DNA of 64,000 nt from Emiliania huxleyi CCMP1516 (lineage: Eukaryota; Haptophyta; Isochrysidales; Noelaerhabdaceae), in assembly GCF_000372725.1 (NCBI RefSeq), contig NW_005201202.1, positions 281,091 through 345,090 on the forward strand. Reading direction: 5' to 3'. Numbering within the stretch: the stretch's first letter is position 1; each line of letters opens with the position of its first letter. This document shows, one piece after another, positions 31,097 to 41,208 of this stretch. The notes under the pieces are model-generated. The model searched no databases. It had not been told where the DNA came from and worked only from the letters and a program-made list of their open reading frames with translations. Made by a program: the position numbers and the translations under genes.

Positions 31097-32140
31097 ATGG
31101 ACGCGCGAACCACCGCTGCCCTCCGCAGTCGGGACGCTCGCATCCGCGAGCAGAACATCCAGCTGAGCGAGCAATACGCGCAGCTGAGCCAGCAGCAGGC
31201 CGAGGCAGTGGCCGAGCGGCGCCAGCACGCCGAAGAGGCGAGCCAGCTGGTGAGGCGCAACGTTCGCCTCGTGAAGCGCGTCAACGAGCTCGCACGGGCG
31301 AGAGAAGAAGCGGAGCGCAGCGCATTCGAGCTTCGAGCTGAGCTGCAGCGAGTTACCGAGCTGTACCACAATACGGAAGAACTCGCCGAGTCGCTCGATC
31401 GCCGCCTGCGGGTCGACGACGTCCCTGACCTGGACGAGACGCGGTACGACGCTGCCGCGACGCCGACTCGCACGCTCGTGGGCTTGGAGGAGGGACTGGA
31501 CTCACCTGCTGAGCCGCCCGCCACGCCGAGCTTCTCCCTGCCGACGCGGCCGCTGCGCACGTTTCAGCGCCGCGGCGGCCTCCACGCACCAGCTCTGTCA
31601 CTCCTCTCGCCTCTCGTCGAGTGCAGCACGGGCGGCACGGCAGGCACGGCAGACGTGCTCAGTCCGATTCGGCCGGCCGCCGCCGCTACTCGGAGGGGGC
31701 GCCCGCTTCACTCGCCTCTGAGCGAGCCGCGCCGGAGCAAAGAGGCGTTGCCCTCGCCGCTGCACGACCTGGCCGCCGTGCCGTCTGCAACCATTGACCT
31801 GGCGCCAGCAAGCCGCTCTTTGCGCCTGCCCTTCACTCCGTCCAAGGCGGCGCTCTCAGCCCTGGCCGGGACCACCGTGCCGGCAACTGCAGAGGCACGG
31901 GTCCAGGTACTCGCCGACCAACGCCAGTCGGTTGGCCAGTCGCACCCTCGAGCGGTCGTCGCTCCACCACGCAAGGCAGCGAATGGAAGAGCAGGAGAGC
32001 CCTCCCTGGGCTCAACGGCGGGCCTGCGTGAAGTCAATCGAAACCTATCCGGCGGTTCCCCAAAGGGGGTCGCCTTTCAGTTCCTCACCGCGTCCGAGAG
32101 CGAGCAAGACCGGTTGGCCGGGCGACTCTTCGGGCGTTGA
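31097..32140 (+). CDS. Coiled-coil protein with disordered C-terminus
   Basis: Intronless, 347 aa. Residues 1-100 are almost entirely charged/Gln helix with heptad hydrophobics (IREQNIQLSEQYAQLSQQQA, VRRNVRLVKRVNELARAREE), predicting a parallel coiled coil. The remaining 250 residues are Pro/Ser/Ala/Arg-rich and probably unstructured, with SPL/TPS sites. No family recognised; a scaffold or cytoskeletal adaptor role would be a guess. The start is preceded at 27 bp by TCTAGAATTTTTTTG. Confidence 0.7.
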   Translation: MDARTTAALRSRDARIREQNIQLSEQYAQLSQQQAEAVAERRQHAEEASQLVRRNVRLVKRVNELARAREEAERSAFELRAELQRVTELYHNTEELAESLDRRLRVDDVPDLDETRYDAAATPTRTLVGLEEGLDSPAEPPATPSFSLPTRPLRTFQRRGGLHAPALSLLSPLVECSTGGTAGTADVLSPIRPAAAATRRGRPLHSPLSEPRRSKEALPSPLHDLAAVPSATIDLAPASRSLRLPFTPSKAALSALAGTTVPATAEARVQVLADQRQSVGQSHPRAVVAPPRKAANGRAGEPSLGSTAGLREVNRNLSGGSPKGVAFQFLTASESEQDRLAGRLFGR

Positions 32141-32710
32141 GAAGATCCTGATGGAGAGCTGTCAAGCGGTGGGGCGGAACAGTTTGCGGGATGCAGCGCT
32201 CAACGCCGCAAGCTTTTCTTTTGCAGCGCGAGGAGGACTCTGGACAGCAGGTGGAGCAAGGCTGTCTGTGTGAGACTGAGTGAGAGCCCGGCGGCCGCGC
32301 GCGCGATGGCCCGCCCGGCCGCCGCGCACGCGAAGCCGCCCCCCACCCCGGGACCGACACTTCGCACGCAGAGACCAGGCTTCCAGAGCTCTTGGCGACA
32401 GCGATCGGCGTACCCGTGGCGGTACCGTGTATGTTTTCTGTCTGTCTCGGCTGATCTGTCTGTCCTTCCTTCTCGCTTCTGTCTGTCTGTCTGTGTGTGT
32501 GTGTGTGTGAATGTGACATTCATTTGAAATTCATGAGGACTCGGTGGCAGCGAGCTCCAACATCCATTGCTCGGAGATGAAGCCCTCGCCTCCGACCTTG
32601 ACCATGCGCCTGCCAAAACGGCGATTGCCATGCCACGGCACAGCCGCAGCCGCCGGCGGGCACGGCAGTTCCAAGCGCGAACTTCACGACGACGGGCGCA
32701 GACGACCGGC
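32141..32710. other. Intergenic
   Basis: 3' flank of the coiled-coil gene. A CTGTCTGTCTGTGTGTG microsatellite spans 32480-32507. No gene supported. Confidence 0.4.
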
Positions 32711-33744
32711 ATGGGTGCCGCGGCGAGCAGCGGCAGCGGGCGCAGGTCCGGACGGCGCCGAGAGAGTCAGCCATCTACCTTCACGTCGCTGCTTCGGCGG
32801 TGCCTCTGCCTCCCCGAGAAGCCGACACAGCGGCAGAGGCGGCCGCTGGTCCTCCGCGGGAAGGGTTCTCGCAAGGCAGAGCGGGACCGGAGGGGAGGGA
32901 CGGGGAAGGCGACGGCCGAGGAGAAGGAGTCGCTCACAGGTGGCCGTGGACGAAGCGTGCGCCATGCGCCCCAGGCAGAGATGAGCAAGCCCCTTCGCCG
33001 CGCAGCCGTTAAGGCGAGCACGCCCGCGCTGGCCCGCATGCCATCCCGCCCGCGCGAGCATTCCTGTCTTGATCGCAGGAGTGCAGCGACAACGATTCGG
33101 GCGTGTCGATCACCCTCCACTCTCAGATTCGGAGCCACGCCATTTCGAATCAGCCGGGGGCTCACGCATCGTTCGGAAACGAGGAGCGTCCGATGCTGGA
33201 CGAGCGGCCGGCAGAGGGCGACGAGGCGATGAGCATGGTTGGAAGACCAGTGCACACGATGAGCAGCAAGTGGAAGCGCAGCTCCGGGGGCGATGATGCG
33301 ATGACCTTGGTTGGCCGTCCCCTCTACCCCGCCGCCCGGACCGACGGAGACGACTTAATGAGCATGGTTGGGCGGCCTCTTCACGTCTCGGGCAACAGGT
33401 GGAACATCTCGACCGGCCCGACCTCTGAGCCTGTGCCTATCAGCGCGCTCGATGCCGACGAGGCGGACGAGGGGTATTTTGACGAGGCTGATGAGGCCGC
33501 TGCACGTGACGAGTCCGTTGCCCGGGCCGACTGCCTTGCTCGTGATGGTGCCTGCGCACTTGAGATTGCGCAAGGCGAGGCATGGGGTGTGCAGATGCAG
33601 GTGTCGGCGGGCCTGGGCAAGTACCACGCCGCAATGGCTGCGGCGCGCGAGGAAATCAACCTCGCGACGCGTGACGTTGGCCGGGTCGGCCCCGCGACCG
33701 GGCGCAAGTTCAGGCGCTGCGTGTACGACACAGAGCTGGAGTGA
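32711..33744 (+). CDS. Probable N-myristoylated protein with MSMVGRP repeats
   Basis: The ATG at 32711 starts MGAAASSGSGRRSGRRR, a good N-myristoylation consensus followed by basic residues that would favour membrane binding. This frame runs to about 33060. A second frame, opening after a CGCAG-type acceptor near 33078 (ECSDNDSGVSITLHSQ), carries on to the stop at 33744. The intron's donor was not fixed. The second part has three copies of a short motif, each after an acidic pair: DEAMSMVGRPVH, DDAMTLVGRPLY and DDLMSMVGRPLH (33217-33390). An acidic stretch and a helical C-terminus follow. No family recognised. Confidence 0.5.
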
Positions 33745-34047
33745 CTTACATTTGTCGAGAAGGTGGTTGCGCAACCAAGTCTCGCTGTCTCTCCTCAGAG
33801 CAGCATCTCAATGGACGGGCACCGTGGAGTGAATCTTGGAGGCGGTGCAAAGCATGCTGCGATCACCCAGTCCTGTGTCTGAGGTGTGTGAGTTGTATGT
33901 CTTGGTTTTCTTGCCGGCGCACACATACCTCATACGGCTTTTTACCGAGCGTTATTTGCGCGCCTTCTCTCTGACTCTCTATAGGCCACCCTTAGACGCG
34001 GCTGTCCGGCCTGTTGCGTCCTTTCCACACTTTAACCCCCAGCCGTG
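33745..34047. other. Convergent 3' intergenic region
   Basis: Lies between the ends of a rightward and a leftward gene. Nothing beyond short unique sequence is seen. Confidence 0.5.
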
Positions 34048-36885
34048 CTATCTACTAATCGGCGGCAACGGTGGTTTTGGTGGTGGGAGCCTCTGGAGCA
34101 AGCCCTCAGCCTCCTCGTCCGCAGCCGAGGGCGCCGGCCCCGGGTCAGGCGCTACTTTCGCAGTGCTTCGCGCTGCTGCGTCTGACCCACTCCCAACGGC
34201 CTCTTCCGCCACCTTGATGCCCAGCTTCTCTTTCCTTCGGTCGCACACGTAAATTGTATCCATCGACACGGCCAGCACCTGGCAGGTGGAGGACGTGATA
34301 AAGAAGGCGAGCAGGAAAACAAGAACGCCAGCATAGACTGGTGAGTACTCGGCGACGTAGTCTGGCAAACTCTGCAAATAAAAGAAGGCGCTCACAGCGC
34401 AGCCAATGGGCGTGGTGAGCCCGATGAGCAAAAGAAGCAAGCGCTGAAGCACGGCATTGACGATGGTCTGAGCGCCCAGTAGACCAAATGCCTTCTTGCA
34501 AGACCAGCAAAAGCCGTCCCCCTCGACCGCCACGTAGATGAAGCCGTAAAATGAGATGAACGAGACCGTCTTGGTGATGCAGTACACGCAGCACTGCAAG
34601 CACTTGACAACGAGCTTGAGCAGTCGTTGCCGCTCAGAGGCGCCGCTTTTCTCGACCACGTATTCTAGCGCCTGCAGTGCAAGCTGCAGCAGGTTGCAGA
34701 TGGCGATGACGCCCGCGCCAAACGCCATGGAGCCGAGATGTCGAGACAGCACCGTCCACAGCGACGAGCCGATGGCGCACAAACCGAGAGACGGGCACCC
34801 CCTGCAGCATGGCTTGGCGGGATGCCGAATCTGCTCGGCGTACCAGGCCGCAACGACACCGGCCATGGTGGTCCAAGCAACAGCGCGCACCGTCACGATA
34901 AACCAAAGGGTGAGGAACAGATGGATCACCACGAGCGTGGCCCTCGCCCCGAGGCCCCGCTCCTCCCAGGCGTAGTAGATGAAGTAGAGGCCGAGGACAC
35001 CGTAAGTGAGTAGCGCCGACTGCGCCAGCATCCGGCCGAGGGGAAAGAAGATGATGGCCACCGCAGACTTGAAGATCTTGGTGCACCGCCGCAGCACGCT
35101 GATGAGTTTTTGGATGTAGCGGGCGCACAGGATCAGCACAATCACATTGATGGCAACGAGGATGATCTGAGCGACAGCGAGGATCGTCCAGAGTGTTTGC
35201 GCTTCCCCGGACGCCGCCGTGGTGTAGGCGGAGGTGCCGTTGTACACAGAGTCGAGCGAGGACTGGGCAGACTCTAGCAGGTCGGACGTCGACAGGCTGA
35301 TGCTGGTCCCGTTGAGGGCGTCATCGAGCGCATCGGCTGCGGCGTCGAGCCAGCCCGCCCGCAAGGCGAAGTAGATGGCGAGCAGAATCATGAACAGCAC
35401 CTCGGCAATAATCAGACCGACGATGACGGGGCCAGCAAAGAGCCACAGAAAGAGGGGCCAGACGAACGCGAGGGCCAGAGGCACCGCCACTCCAAACACG
35501 AGGAGGGCCACCAGTCCATCGCCTGTCCCCACGCCCTCCACCGCGCTCACAGCGCTGCTAATTGCTCCCGACAATGTCGCCAGATAGGCAGCGGACTCGT
35601 CGGTGCGGTCCACGGGCCGGTATGTGCGAGCGTCGTTCATCGCAAGCTCCAGGTCACATGCATTGCGCTGCTCGGAGCAGTCCGCGTCAGGCGTACCGTC
35701 CGCGCAGAGCTGCCAAGCAGAGCTAGTCTTACTTAATGGCTCGCCGCCGCTGCTGCTGTCATCGGGCGGTGGCAGCAACGGTGGCGGCGGCGATGGAGGC
35801 GGCTGCGAGGGCGGCGGCGGCAATGGTGGCAGCAGTGGGGGCGGTAGAGACGGCGGAGGCTTGGTGGGTGGCGGCGGTGCCGGTGGCGGCGGCGAGGGAG
35901 GGGGAAGTCCAGGCTGAGGTGGCGATGGCGGCGGCGGTGAAGGAGGGAGAGATGGCGCTGGAGGGAGCACGGGCGGTGGGAGCAATAGCGGCGGCCGCGA
36001 GGGCAGGGGTGTTGAGGGCGGGGGCGCTGAGGGTGATGGCGATGGCGGCGGCGGTAAGGGCGGCGGCGGTGATGGCGGCGGCGGTAAGGGCGGCGGCGGT
36101 GAGGGCGGTGGAGGTGAGAGCGGCAGCAGTGGCGGCGACAGGGACGGCGGGGGCAAGGTGGGCGGCGGCGGCGGCGGCAGTGGCGATGGCGGTGAGGGAG
36201 TCGGGACCACCACATCCTCCTCCGCATCTGGCGCGTAGCACGCAACGAGGCCACCGAGCGAGCTGACCAAGGCAGGATCGGTGCAGTTCGGAGATACGCA
36301 AAGCGCGACGGCGGCGAGCGCCTCTGCGGTCTGCGTCGGGAAGCAACGCGACGCGATCGAGGTGGTCGCATACGGGTAGAGCAGCTCGATCACCCCCTCA
36401 CCGTCGGAGGTTGGGTATTCTGTGCCCCCGACGACAGTTGGCTTGTTAAGATCGAAGGTCTCTGGGCACGAGCTCACGCAGAGTCGCTCTGGATTGAATG
36501 CCCATATCGCACCAGAGGCGAGTGTTGCGCTCTGGCTGATGATATCGGACTCGAGCCGCGGGTAGATGACGGCCGCCATGTCCTCGACTGCGGTACCCGG
36601 CTTGCCACAGAAGTTGCCGTGCGAGTCGCTTGGATATATAAGGGCCTCGAGCAACGTCGGATCGCGCCGTATAGAAGCGTACGTGAGGGCCGCAGAGAGA
36701 CCAAGGCCGGCTGCGAAAAGAGCGAGGCAGAATACGTCGGTGCACCAGCGTTTGCTGCGAGGCTCGAAGAGTGGCTCCTTCTTTTCGTCACCCGGCTTTG
36801 CATCCGTCGGACTGACGTCTTTCTCCTTCTCACTAATCGCACCGTCCTCTCTCTCGGAGCAACACGAGCAACGGCGGCACGCCAT
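34048..36885 (-). CDS. Choline transporter-like protein (SLC44/CTL family) with proline-rich loop
   Basis: Intronless, 945 aa. A cytosolic N-terminus precedes TM1 (WCTDVFCLALFAAGLGLSAA). The large first extracellular loop starts with Cys-bearing sequence (CVSSCPETFDLN, CFPTQTAEALAAVALC) as in CTL proteins. Residues about 226-381 are an uninterrupted Pro/Ser/Leu insert of the PPPPSPPPP type. Then come about nine membrane segments with PLFLWLFAGPVIVGLIIAEV, AWTTMAGVVAAWYAE, GSMAFGAGVIAICNLLQLAL and FVFLLAFFITSST-like sequence near the C-terminus, matching the Pfam choline_transpo core. The family moves choline or ethanolamine across plasma or mitochondrial membranes. The extensin/pherophorin-like loop is unusual and suggests a cell-surface contact. 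Confidence 0.9.
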   Translation of the reverse strand: MACRRCSCCSEREDGAISEKEKDVSPTDAKPGDEKKEPLFEPRSKRWCTDVFCLALFAAGLGLSAALTYASIRRDPTLLEALIYPSDSHGNFCGKPGTAVEDMAAVIYPRLESDIISQSATLASGAIWAFNPERLCVSSCPETFDLNKPTVVGGTEYPTSDGEGVIELLYPYATTSIASRCFPTQTAEALAAVALCVSPNCTDPALVSSLGGLVACYAPDAEEDVVVPTPSPPSPLPPPPPPTLPPPSLSPPLLPLSPPPPSPPPPLPPPPSPPPPLPPPPSPSPSAPPPSTPLPSRPPLLLPPPVLPPAPSLPPSPPPPSPPQPGLPPPSPPPPAPPPPTKPPPSLPPPLLPPLPPPPSQPPPSPPPPLLPPPDDSSSGGEPLSKTSSAWQLCADGTPDADCSEQRNACDLELAMNDARTYRPVDRTDESAAYLATLSGAISSAVSAVEGVGTGDGLVALLVFGVAVPLALAFVWPLFLWLFAGPVIVGLIIAEVLFMILLAIYFALRAGWLDAAADALDDALNGTSISLSTSDLLESAQSSLDSVYNGTSAYTTAASGEAQTLWTILAVAQIILVAINVIVLILCARYIQKLISVLRRCTKIFKSAVAIIFFPLGRMLAQSALLTYGVLGLYFIYYAWEERGLGARATLVVIHLFLTLWFIVTVRAVAWTTMAGVVAAWYAEQIRHPAKPCCRGCPSLGLCAIGSSLWTVLSRHLGSMAFGAGVIAICNLLQLALQALEYVVEKSGASERQRLLKLVVKCLQCCVYCITKTVSFISFYGFIYVAVEGDGFCWSCKKAFGLLGAQTIVNAVLQRLLLLLIGLTTPIGCAVSAFFYLQSLPDYVAEYSPVYAGVLVFLLAFFITSSTCQVLAVSMDTIYVCDRRKEKLGIKVAEEAVGSGSDAAARSTAKVAPDPGPAPSAADEEAEGLLQRLPPPKPPLPPISR
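35740..36210 (-). repeat. Proline-rich coding repeat in the CTL gene
   Basis: GGCGGC(A/G)GTGGC-type repeats on the plus strand encode PPPPSPPPP on the minus strand without interruption. In-frame low-complexity expansion of an extracellular loop. Confidence 0.9.
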
Positions 36886-37010
36886 GATGCGACAACCGTC
36901 GCATGTGTAACCGTGGGAACTTCGGCATACACTGAGAAAGAAGAGAAAATGAAACTCAGGTGCGCGAGTAGGCGTCCAGAGAATTCTTTCTGTCCCGTTC
37001 CAATCCCAAT
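36886..37010. promoter_or_regulatory. Compact bidirectional promoter
   Basis: Only about 125 bp separates the CTL start (36885, leftward) from the sulfotransferase-like start (37011, rightward). The palindromic AGAGAATTCTTTC lies at 36979-36990, about 25 bp from the rightward ATG. Role inferred from position. Confidence 0.5.
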
Positions 37011-38345
37011 GTGCCCGCCGCGGTGATCATGGCGCTACGCGAGCTGCCAACAACATGCACGGTCGTGGTTGGGTTGGAGTCCTCAGGCACGCGATATGTC
37101 GCACGCGAGCTCTCCCGGCTGCTCGGGGACAACTGCACTGCCGGAAGGCAACCAAAAGGACCCCGCGCCTCCGCTTGGAGTGCAGCGGGGTGTGCTTGGG
37201 ACGGTGAGAGGCCGCCGTGCTGGGAAGGTCCCGATCGGCAGGTGGTACAGCATGTCTCGCTACCTTTCGGCGGCTTCTGCGGCTCGGGGACCGCGTACGT
37301 GTTGCAGCGTACCTCCATCTGTCACGGGAGCACGGAGGCCGGTCGATGGTTCCTCAACCTTTCTTCTCACCTTGATCAAAGCAATTGCCGGGCGGTGGTG
37401 GTGACGCGTGAGAAGGTCTTCACCCGTATCAGCAAGGTTACCCAGCACTGCCGCACCGATGTGCAGAGGAATCGCTCGGCCACTCTAGCAGCCGCCAACG
37501 CGAGCACCAACCTCTCCGCCGCCAAGGTGGCCGCAGTGCGAAGCCTGCGCAGCGACGCGGTGCGAGAGGAGGAAATTGGGAGGCAAATCCTGCGGGAGGC
37601 GATGGCCAGCGCTCCCGATCGCATCTTGGTCGTGCCGTACGACGAGCTGGAATGGTTGCGGGAGCACCATTGGGGTCGCATTGGGATATTCGTCAGGGGC
37701 GCACCATTCACGGCCGGGTTGCCCAGATTCCGGAGCGCAAACAGAAAATGGCTGATTGGCGGCAGGCAGCGTATGGACGACATGTTGGAACTCTCGGCGC
37801 CGCTCAGAGAATCTGGCATCATCAGCTCGGCAGACTTGCAAGCGCTTCCTCGACGGCCACCGACGCGCAACAGCAGCAGCATCCAGCGTCGAGGGTCCCC
37901 ACTCGCCAGGTTTGGGCGACAGCACGTGCCAACTAGGAGGGTGAACGTGAGTAGAGCGCGCGGCCTGTCTCACCGCAATCACCTCGTCGCAGTGCGGCTC
38001 ATGGTTGGAAACATCAGCGAAGCTACTGTTTCTCGGCGGTCCACAGGGGCCGCCTTGAGGCGGTGGAAGGATCTCAGCAGCGAGGCTGCGACGGTGTCTG
38101 CCAAAGCAAGGGCGGCTCAGGCAGCCGCGACAATGCTGTCGGGGTGGCTAAGGCAAAAGCGGCTCAGGGCTCGGTCGGAGATCATTGCTGCGAGTGGGCA
38201 GCTGAACTTGAGCCATTCTGATTTGGTTGGGTTGACTGACGCGGTTGCAGATTCGCCAGTGATTAGCCGTGCCTCGGTGAGACTTGCACTCGAGCGCGTA
38301 AAGTCTGGACGACAGCGCCAGACAAAGCAGCGCTCGCTGGTGTAG
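37011..38345 (+). CDS. P-loop sulfotransferase-like protein
   Basis: Intronless, 444 aa. The N-terminus reads CTVVVGLESSGTRYVARELS: a hydrophobic strand followed by a GxxSSGT loop, the 5'-phosphosulfate-binding position in sulfotransferase-like proteins. RAVVVTREKVFTRISKV could supply the 3'-phosphate-binding strand and Ser, and ILVVPYDELEWLREHHWGRI fits a later core strand/helix. No TM anchor or signal peptide is obvious; the first 60 residues are partly hydrophobic. The last 150 residues are basic and Ala/Arg-rich. Sulfotransferases use PAPS to sulfate glycans or small molecules, but the acceptor cannot be told. A nucleoside kinase-like alternative is not excluded. Confidence 0.5.
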   Translation: MPAAVIMALRELPTTCTVVVGLESSGTRYVARELSRLLGDNCTAGRQPKGPRASAWSAAGCAWDGERPPCWEGPDRQVVQHVSLPFGGFCGSGTAYVLQRTSICHGSTEAGRWFLNLSSHLDQSNCRAVVVTREKVFTRISKVTQHCRTDVQRNRSATLAAANASTNLSAAKVAAVRSLRSDAVREEEIGRQILREAMASAPDRILVVPYDELEWLREHHWGRIGIFVRGAPFTAGLPRFRSANRKWLIGGRQRMDDMLELSAPLRESGIISSADLQALPRRPPTRNSSSIQRRGSPLARFGRQHVPTRRVNVSRARGLSHRNHLVAVRLMVGNISEATVSRRSTGAALRRWKDLSSEAATVSAKARAAQAAATMLSGWLRQKRLRARSEIIAASGQLNLSHSDLVGLTDAVADSPVISRASVRLALERVKSGRQRQTKQRSLV

Positions 38346-38700
38346 TGTGTTCTCAAGACTCAAGTGTCAAGATAAAACTCTGTGGCGTGTCTTCGAGCGC
38401 TCGCGGCCGGTGGGACGGCGTTTGTTTGTTTTTAAATTAGAAGGTGCGTACCTAGGTACTCTAGTACTCGAGCCTCGAGGACCAAAATCCACAGTCTGGG
38501 ATTTCGCGCAATCACTTGATTCTGAAAAGCTCCGCGAGTGTCCCGTTCCGTTTTCTCACACATCCATAAACTCACTTTGGCCTCACTGAAGCGATGCCTC
38601 AATCCTTAATCCTCGGATTTTAGATTAGGACGCACCGCACCCTCATTTAAATCAAAGTCCGCGCGATCGTCCAGTTCCGTCACGTGAGGCATCGCACAAC
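38346..38700. other. Convergent intergenic region
   Basis: AT-richer than its surroundings. TACCTAGGTACTCTAGTACTCGAGCC (in part, 38450-38475) is rich in small palindromes. No gene supported. Confidence 0.4.
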
Positions 38701-40415
38701 TCACTGCCGCCTGAGGACGTGCGCGCACGCCATGAGCGCCCCGATCATCAAATGGTGCCGCCCAACCTTCGCCCACGCGGGGTCGGCCGAGACCACCTCA
38801 GCGAGCTCCGCCTTGCGAGTGGTGAGGAGCACGGCGCAGCCTCCCGGCCGCAGGACGCGCCGCCACTCTCGCAGCGCCGCGGCATACAGCCCCTCCCGCC
38901 GACCGTGCTTCCGCCCGAACGGCAAGTCGCTCAGCACGGCGTCCACGCTGCCGTCGTGAAGAGGCAGCCGCGTCGCATCGGCGTGCATCAGCAGCAGAGG
39001 CAGCGCCCCTTGCCGGGCTGCGGCATCGGCGTTGGCCGCCGCGCCCTCCAGCTGGGCGGCGTTCCGATCGCACCTGCAGTACAAACACGGTGCGTTTCGC
39101 ACGGGCCGCACACACACAGTGCGGGCAGCGCGAGGGCGGCAGAATGCGGCTGGAGATGGCCGACTACGCGCCTTCCCGCTGGCTCGAGGACGGGGAGGTG
39201 TGTAGAGCATCTACTCTCGATGGCCCGACACACGCGGCCAGCGGCTGCAGCCGAGCGGCTTCGAGGAGGACGCCCGCTCTCCCACACATCGGGTCGAGGA
39301 CTCTGCAGCCCGGCCGCAGCTCGGCGAGCGACGCGAGCGCCCACCCTATCGGCGGGTGCAGCGCGGGAGCGACACAGTAGCTCCTCGCCTGCGTCGTGAA
39401 GACACCGAGCTCAGGGCGGGAGGACGGTCTCGGGCCGTGTGCTCGGAGCACAGCGTGAGTACGAGGGAGACGAGTGCGATGAATTCGGCGGAATGCAGCG
39501 GAGGGCGCGTCTCCTCGAGTGGTAGCATGAGCACGGGGTTCGGCGTCCGCATCTAGAGCCCTCGCGCTCAGCCGGCCAGTCGTGAGCCGGCGGCACTCTG
39601 TGTGGGCGGGGAGCTCGACGACGACCTGCGCGCTGCTCCACTGCAGAAGTATCTCGAGCGCGTAGCCGCGCGCCGTGGCGCAGAAGCCTCCCCGCCTGGC
39701 CGCGGGAGCGTCGTGCCACGTGTGCAGAGGTGTCGCGCCATACTGCTACCGCTGCTACTCCGTGGCCTGGTCAGTGCAGGAGGTGCGGAGGAGTCGCGCC
39801 ATACTGCTCCTACTACTCTCTGTTTGTTTGCCTGGCCGCGGAAGCGTCATGCCAAGCCTCGGCCAGCATCCGCCCAAGCTCCTGCCGTGTTACGCCGCCT
39901 CCATTCTCCGCGCCGCCACGCCGCGCTGTCACTCGAAAGGGGACGCTGCTGGCTTGAGCAGCCTCGGAGGCAGCTGTCGGCACACCATTGACTGCGGCTC
40001 GCCAGGCCTTCTCCAGCGCCGCTGACTGGGGAAGCACCTCCCTGGCGAGCAGGCAGCGGAACGCGTCTGAGAAGGCCTCGTCGCCGCAAGGCATGCGCGG
40101 CATCGGCGAAGCCCAGCAGAGCAGGCTCACACACTCGGCAGAGCGCAGCAAGCGCACTGCGGCGAGCGGAGCGGCCGTGCGGAACGCAACCTTGCCCTGA
40201 AGTACCGTGACGCCAGTCGCCGCGAGCGACTCTGTGACTTCCGACGCCGCCAGATGTTCGAGCCCGATGCCCACATGGATGAGATAGTGAGAGCCGTCGC
40301 CGTGGAGTGGGAGAAATCGCGGGACGAGCGGCGGACACGGGCTCTCTGTCGGCCAACGCGTTGCGACGAGGTCCGTTCGGCGTCGGCCGGCCGCCGAGAG
40401 GAAGCTTGAGCTCAT
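38701..40415 (-). CDS. THUMP-domain tRNA (guanine-N2)-methyltransferase, THUMPD3-like
   Basis: Four exons (40415-39832, 39695-39566, 39388-39234, 39073-38701) total 1242 nt, 413 aa. The N-terminal half has a THUMP-like region (HYLIHVGIGLEHLAASEVTE; GKVAFRT). The catalytic half shows ALHPPIGWALASLAELRPG, SAM-binding VLDPMCGRAGVLLEAARL, HADATRLPLHDGSVDAVLSD and the catalytic DLPFGRKHG, then EWRRVLRPGGCAVLLTTRK. SDLPFG in place of NPP(Y/F) is characteristic of THUMPD3/Trm14-type enzymes, which methylate G6/G7 of tRNA at N2, in animals with TRMT112. All three introns are in direct repeats; the first (39696-39831) is bounded by about 25 bp. Confidence 0.88.
39389..39565 (-). mobile_element. Introner-like intron, families A and B combined
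   Basis: Splice sites lie in GCGAGGRGCT. The 5' end reads CTAGATGCGGACG (minus strand), the family A signature. The interior has CGGAGCACAGCGTGAGTACG (plus strand, about 39439-39458), the family B signature. Confidence 0.7.
39696..39831 (-). mobile_element. Introner-like intron with 25-bp flanking repeat
   Basis: The segment TGGCAYGACGCTYCCGCGGC, continuing CAGGC, is present at both ends (about 39696-39720 and 39832-39856). Splicing at the two CCAG|GC sites leaves one copy and keeps the frame. Inside, TGGCCTGGTCAGTGCAGG and GCGCCATACTGCT occur twice, so the intron also has an internal tandem duplication. Confidence 0.8.
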
Positions 40416-41208
40416 GCGGCCGACGCTTACCTCCCAAGCTCACGTTCTCCACACCAGCAGCCAACGGCCGAGCTGGCGCCCAGCACAAGGCGGGCAGAGA
40501 GGCAATACCCGGGTATGGCTCGAAAGTACTCGAAAGCTCGAGGGACTCTCTTCCAAGGTACGGTTGGGGGGGAGTGCACCGCCGGCCCGGATACAGTGGC
40601 CGCCACTGTGTCCTGTGAGCTTGTTTGTGTCTGTGTGTCGCTCGTGCGTGTCGTCATCATCTGTCCAGCGTCCACCCATACCGCGTCGGTGTCCACATAC
40701 ATACATACGAAGAGAGAGACTACCGGCCCCAGCTTCGGCTGAGGGCTGACAAGCTGCCGAGCCCAAATCACTGTGCGAGTCGTGATTTCTTGTTGGTTTT
40801 CTAAAATCTCTCTCTCTACATACGCCACTGTACGCACTTAGGCGGGTTCTGCTAGAGGGCTACCGTAGAGCCGTACTGCTTATGTCATATCGCCTCTTAT
40901 CAGGCTTATGGCCTTATGTAGCAGTAGGAGCCTACGCATTCGATGCGGCCCGGCCACACGGTGAGCACTCGCGCTAGCTAGCGCTCGCACGGCACCGGCA
41001 GCCACCGGGTTTCCGGGACTTCGAAGGTGTATCCGTTCTTCGGCGTTTTGTCGTCTCTCTCTCTGAATCCCCCATCCGTAGGATGTAGGAATAATCAATA
41101 AAGCCGTACTCACCGCGGGGAATGTATCACAGCAAGAAAACAAAAAAGCGCCCAAAAGCCCACGGCGGCAGCCGGCACGCGCGCACGGGCGCCCCGCCTC
41201 TCGCACCG
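40416..41208. other. Intergenic
   Basis: Contains a third, partial copy of the dispersed repeat found at 0.8 and 2.9 kb (40611-40694). CATACATACATA (40696-40707) follows. No gene supported. Confidence 0.5.
40611..40694. repeat. Dispersed repeat, distant partial copy
   Basis: Matches about 84 bp of 872-957 and 2950-3035 (TGTGAGCTTGTTTGTGTCTG onward) with few differences. It shows the repeat is dispersed rather than only local. Confidence 0.85.
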
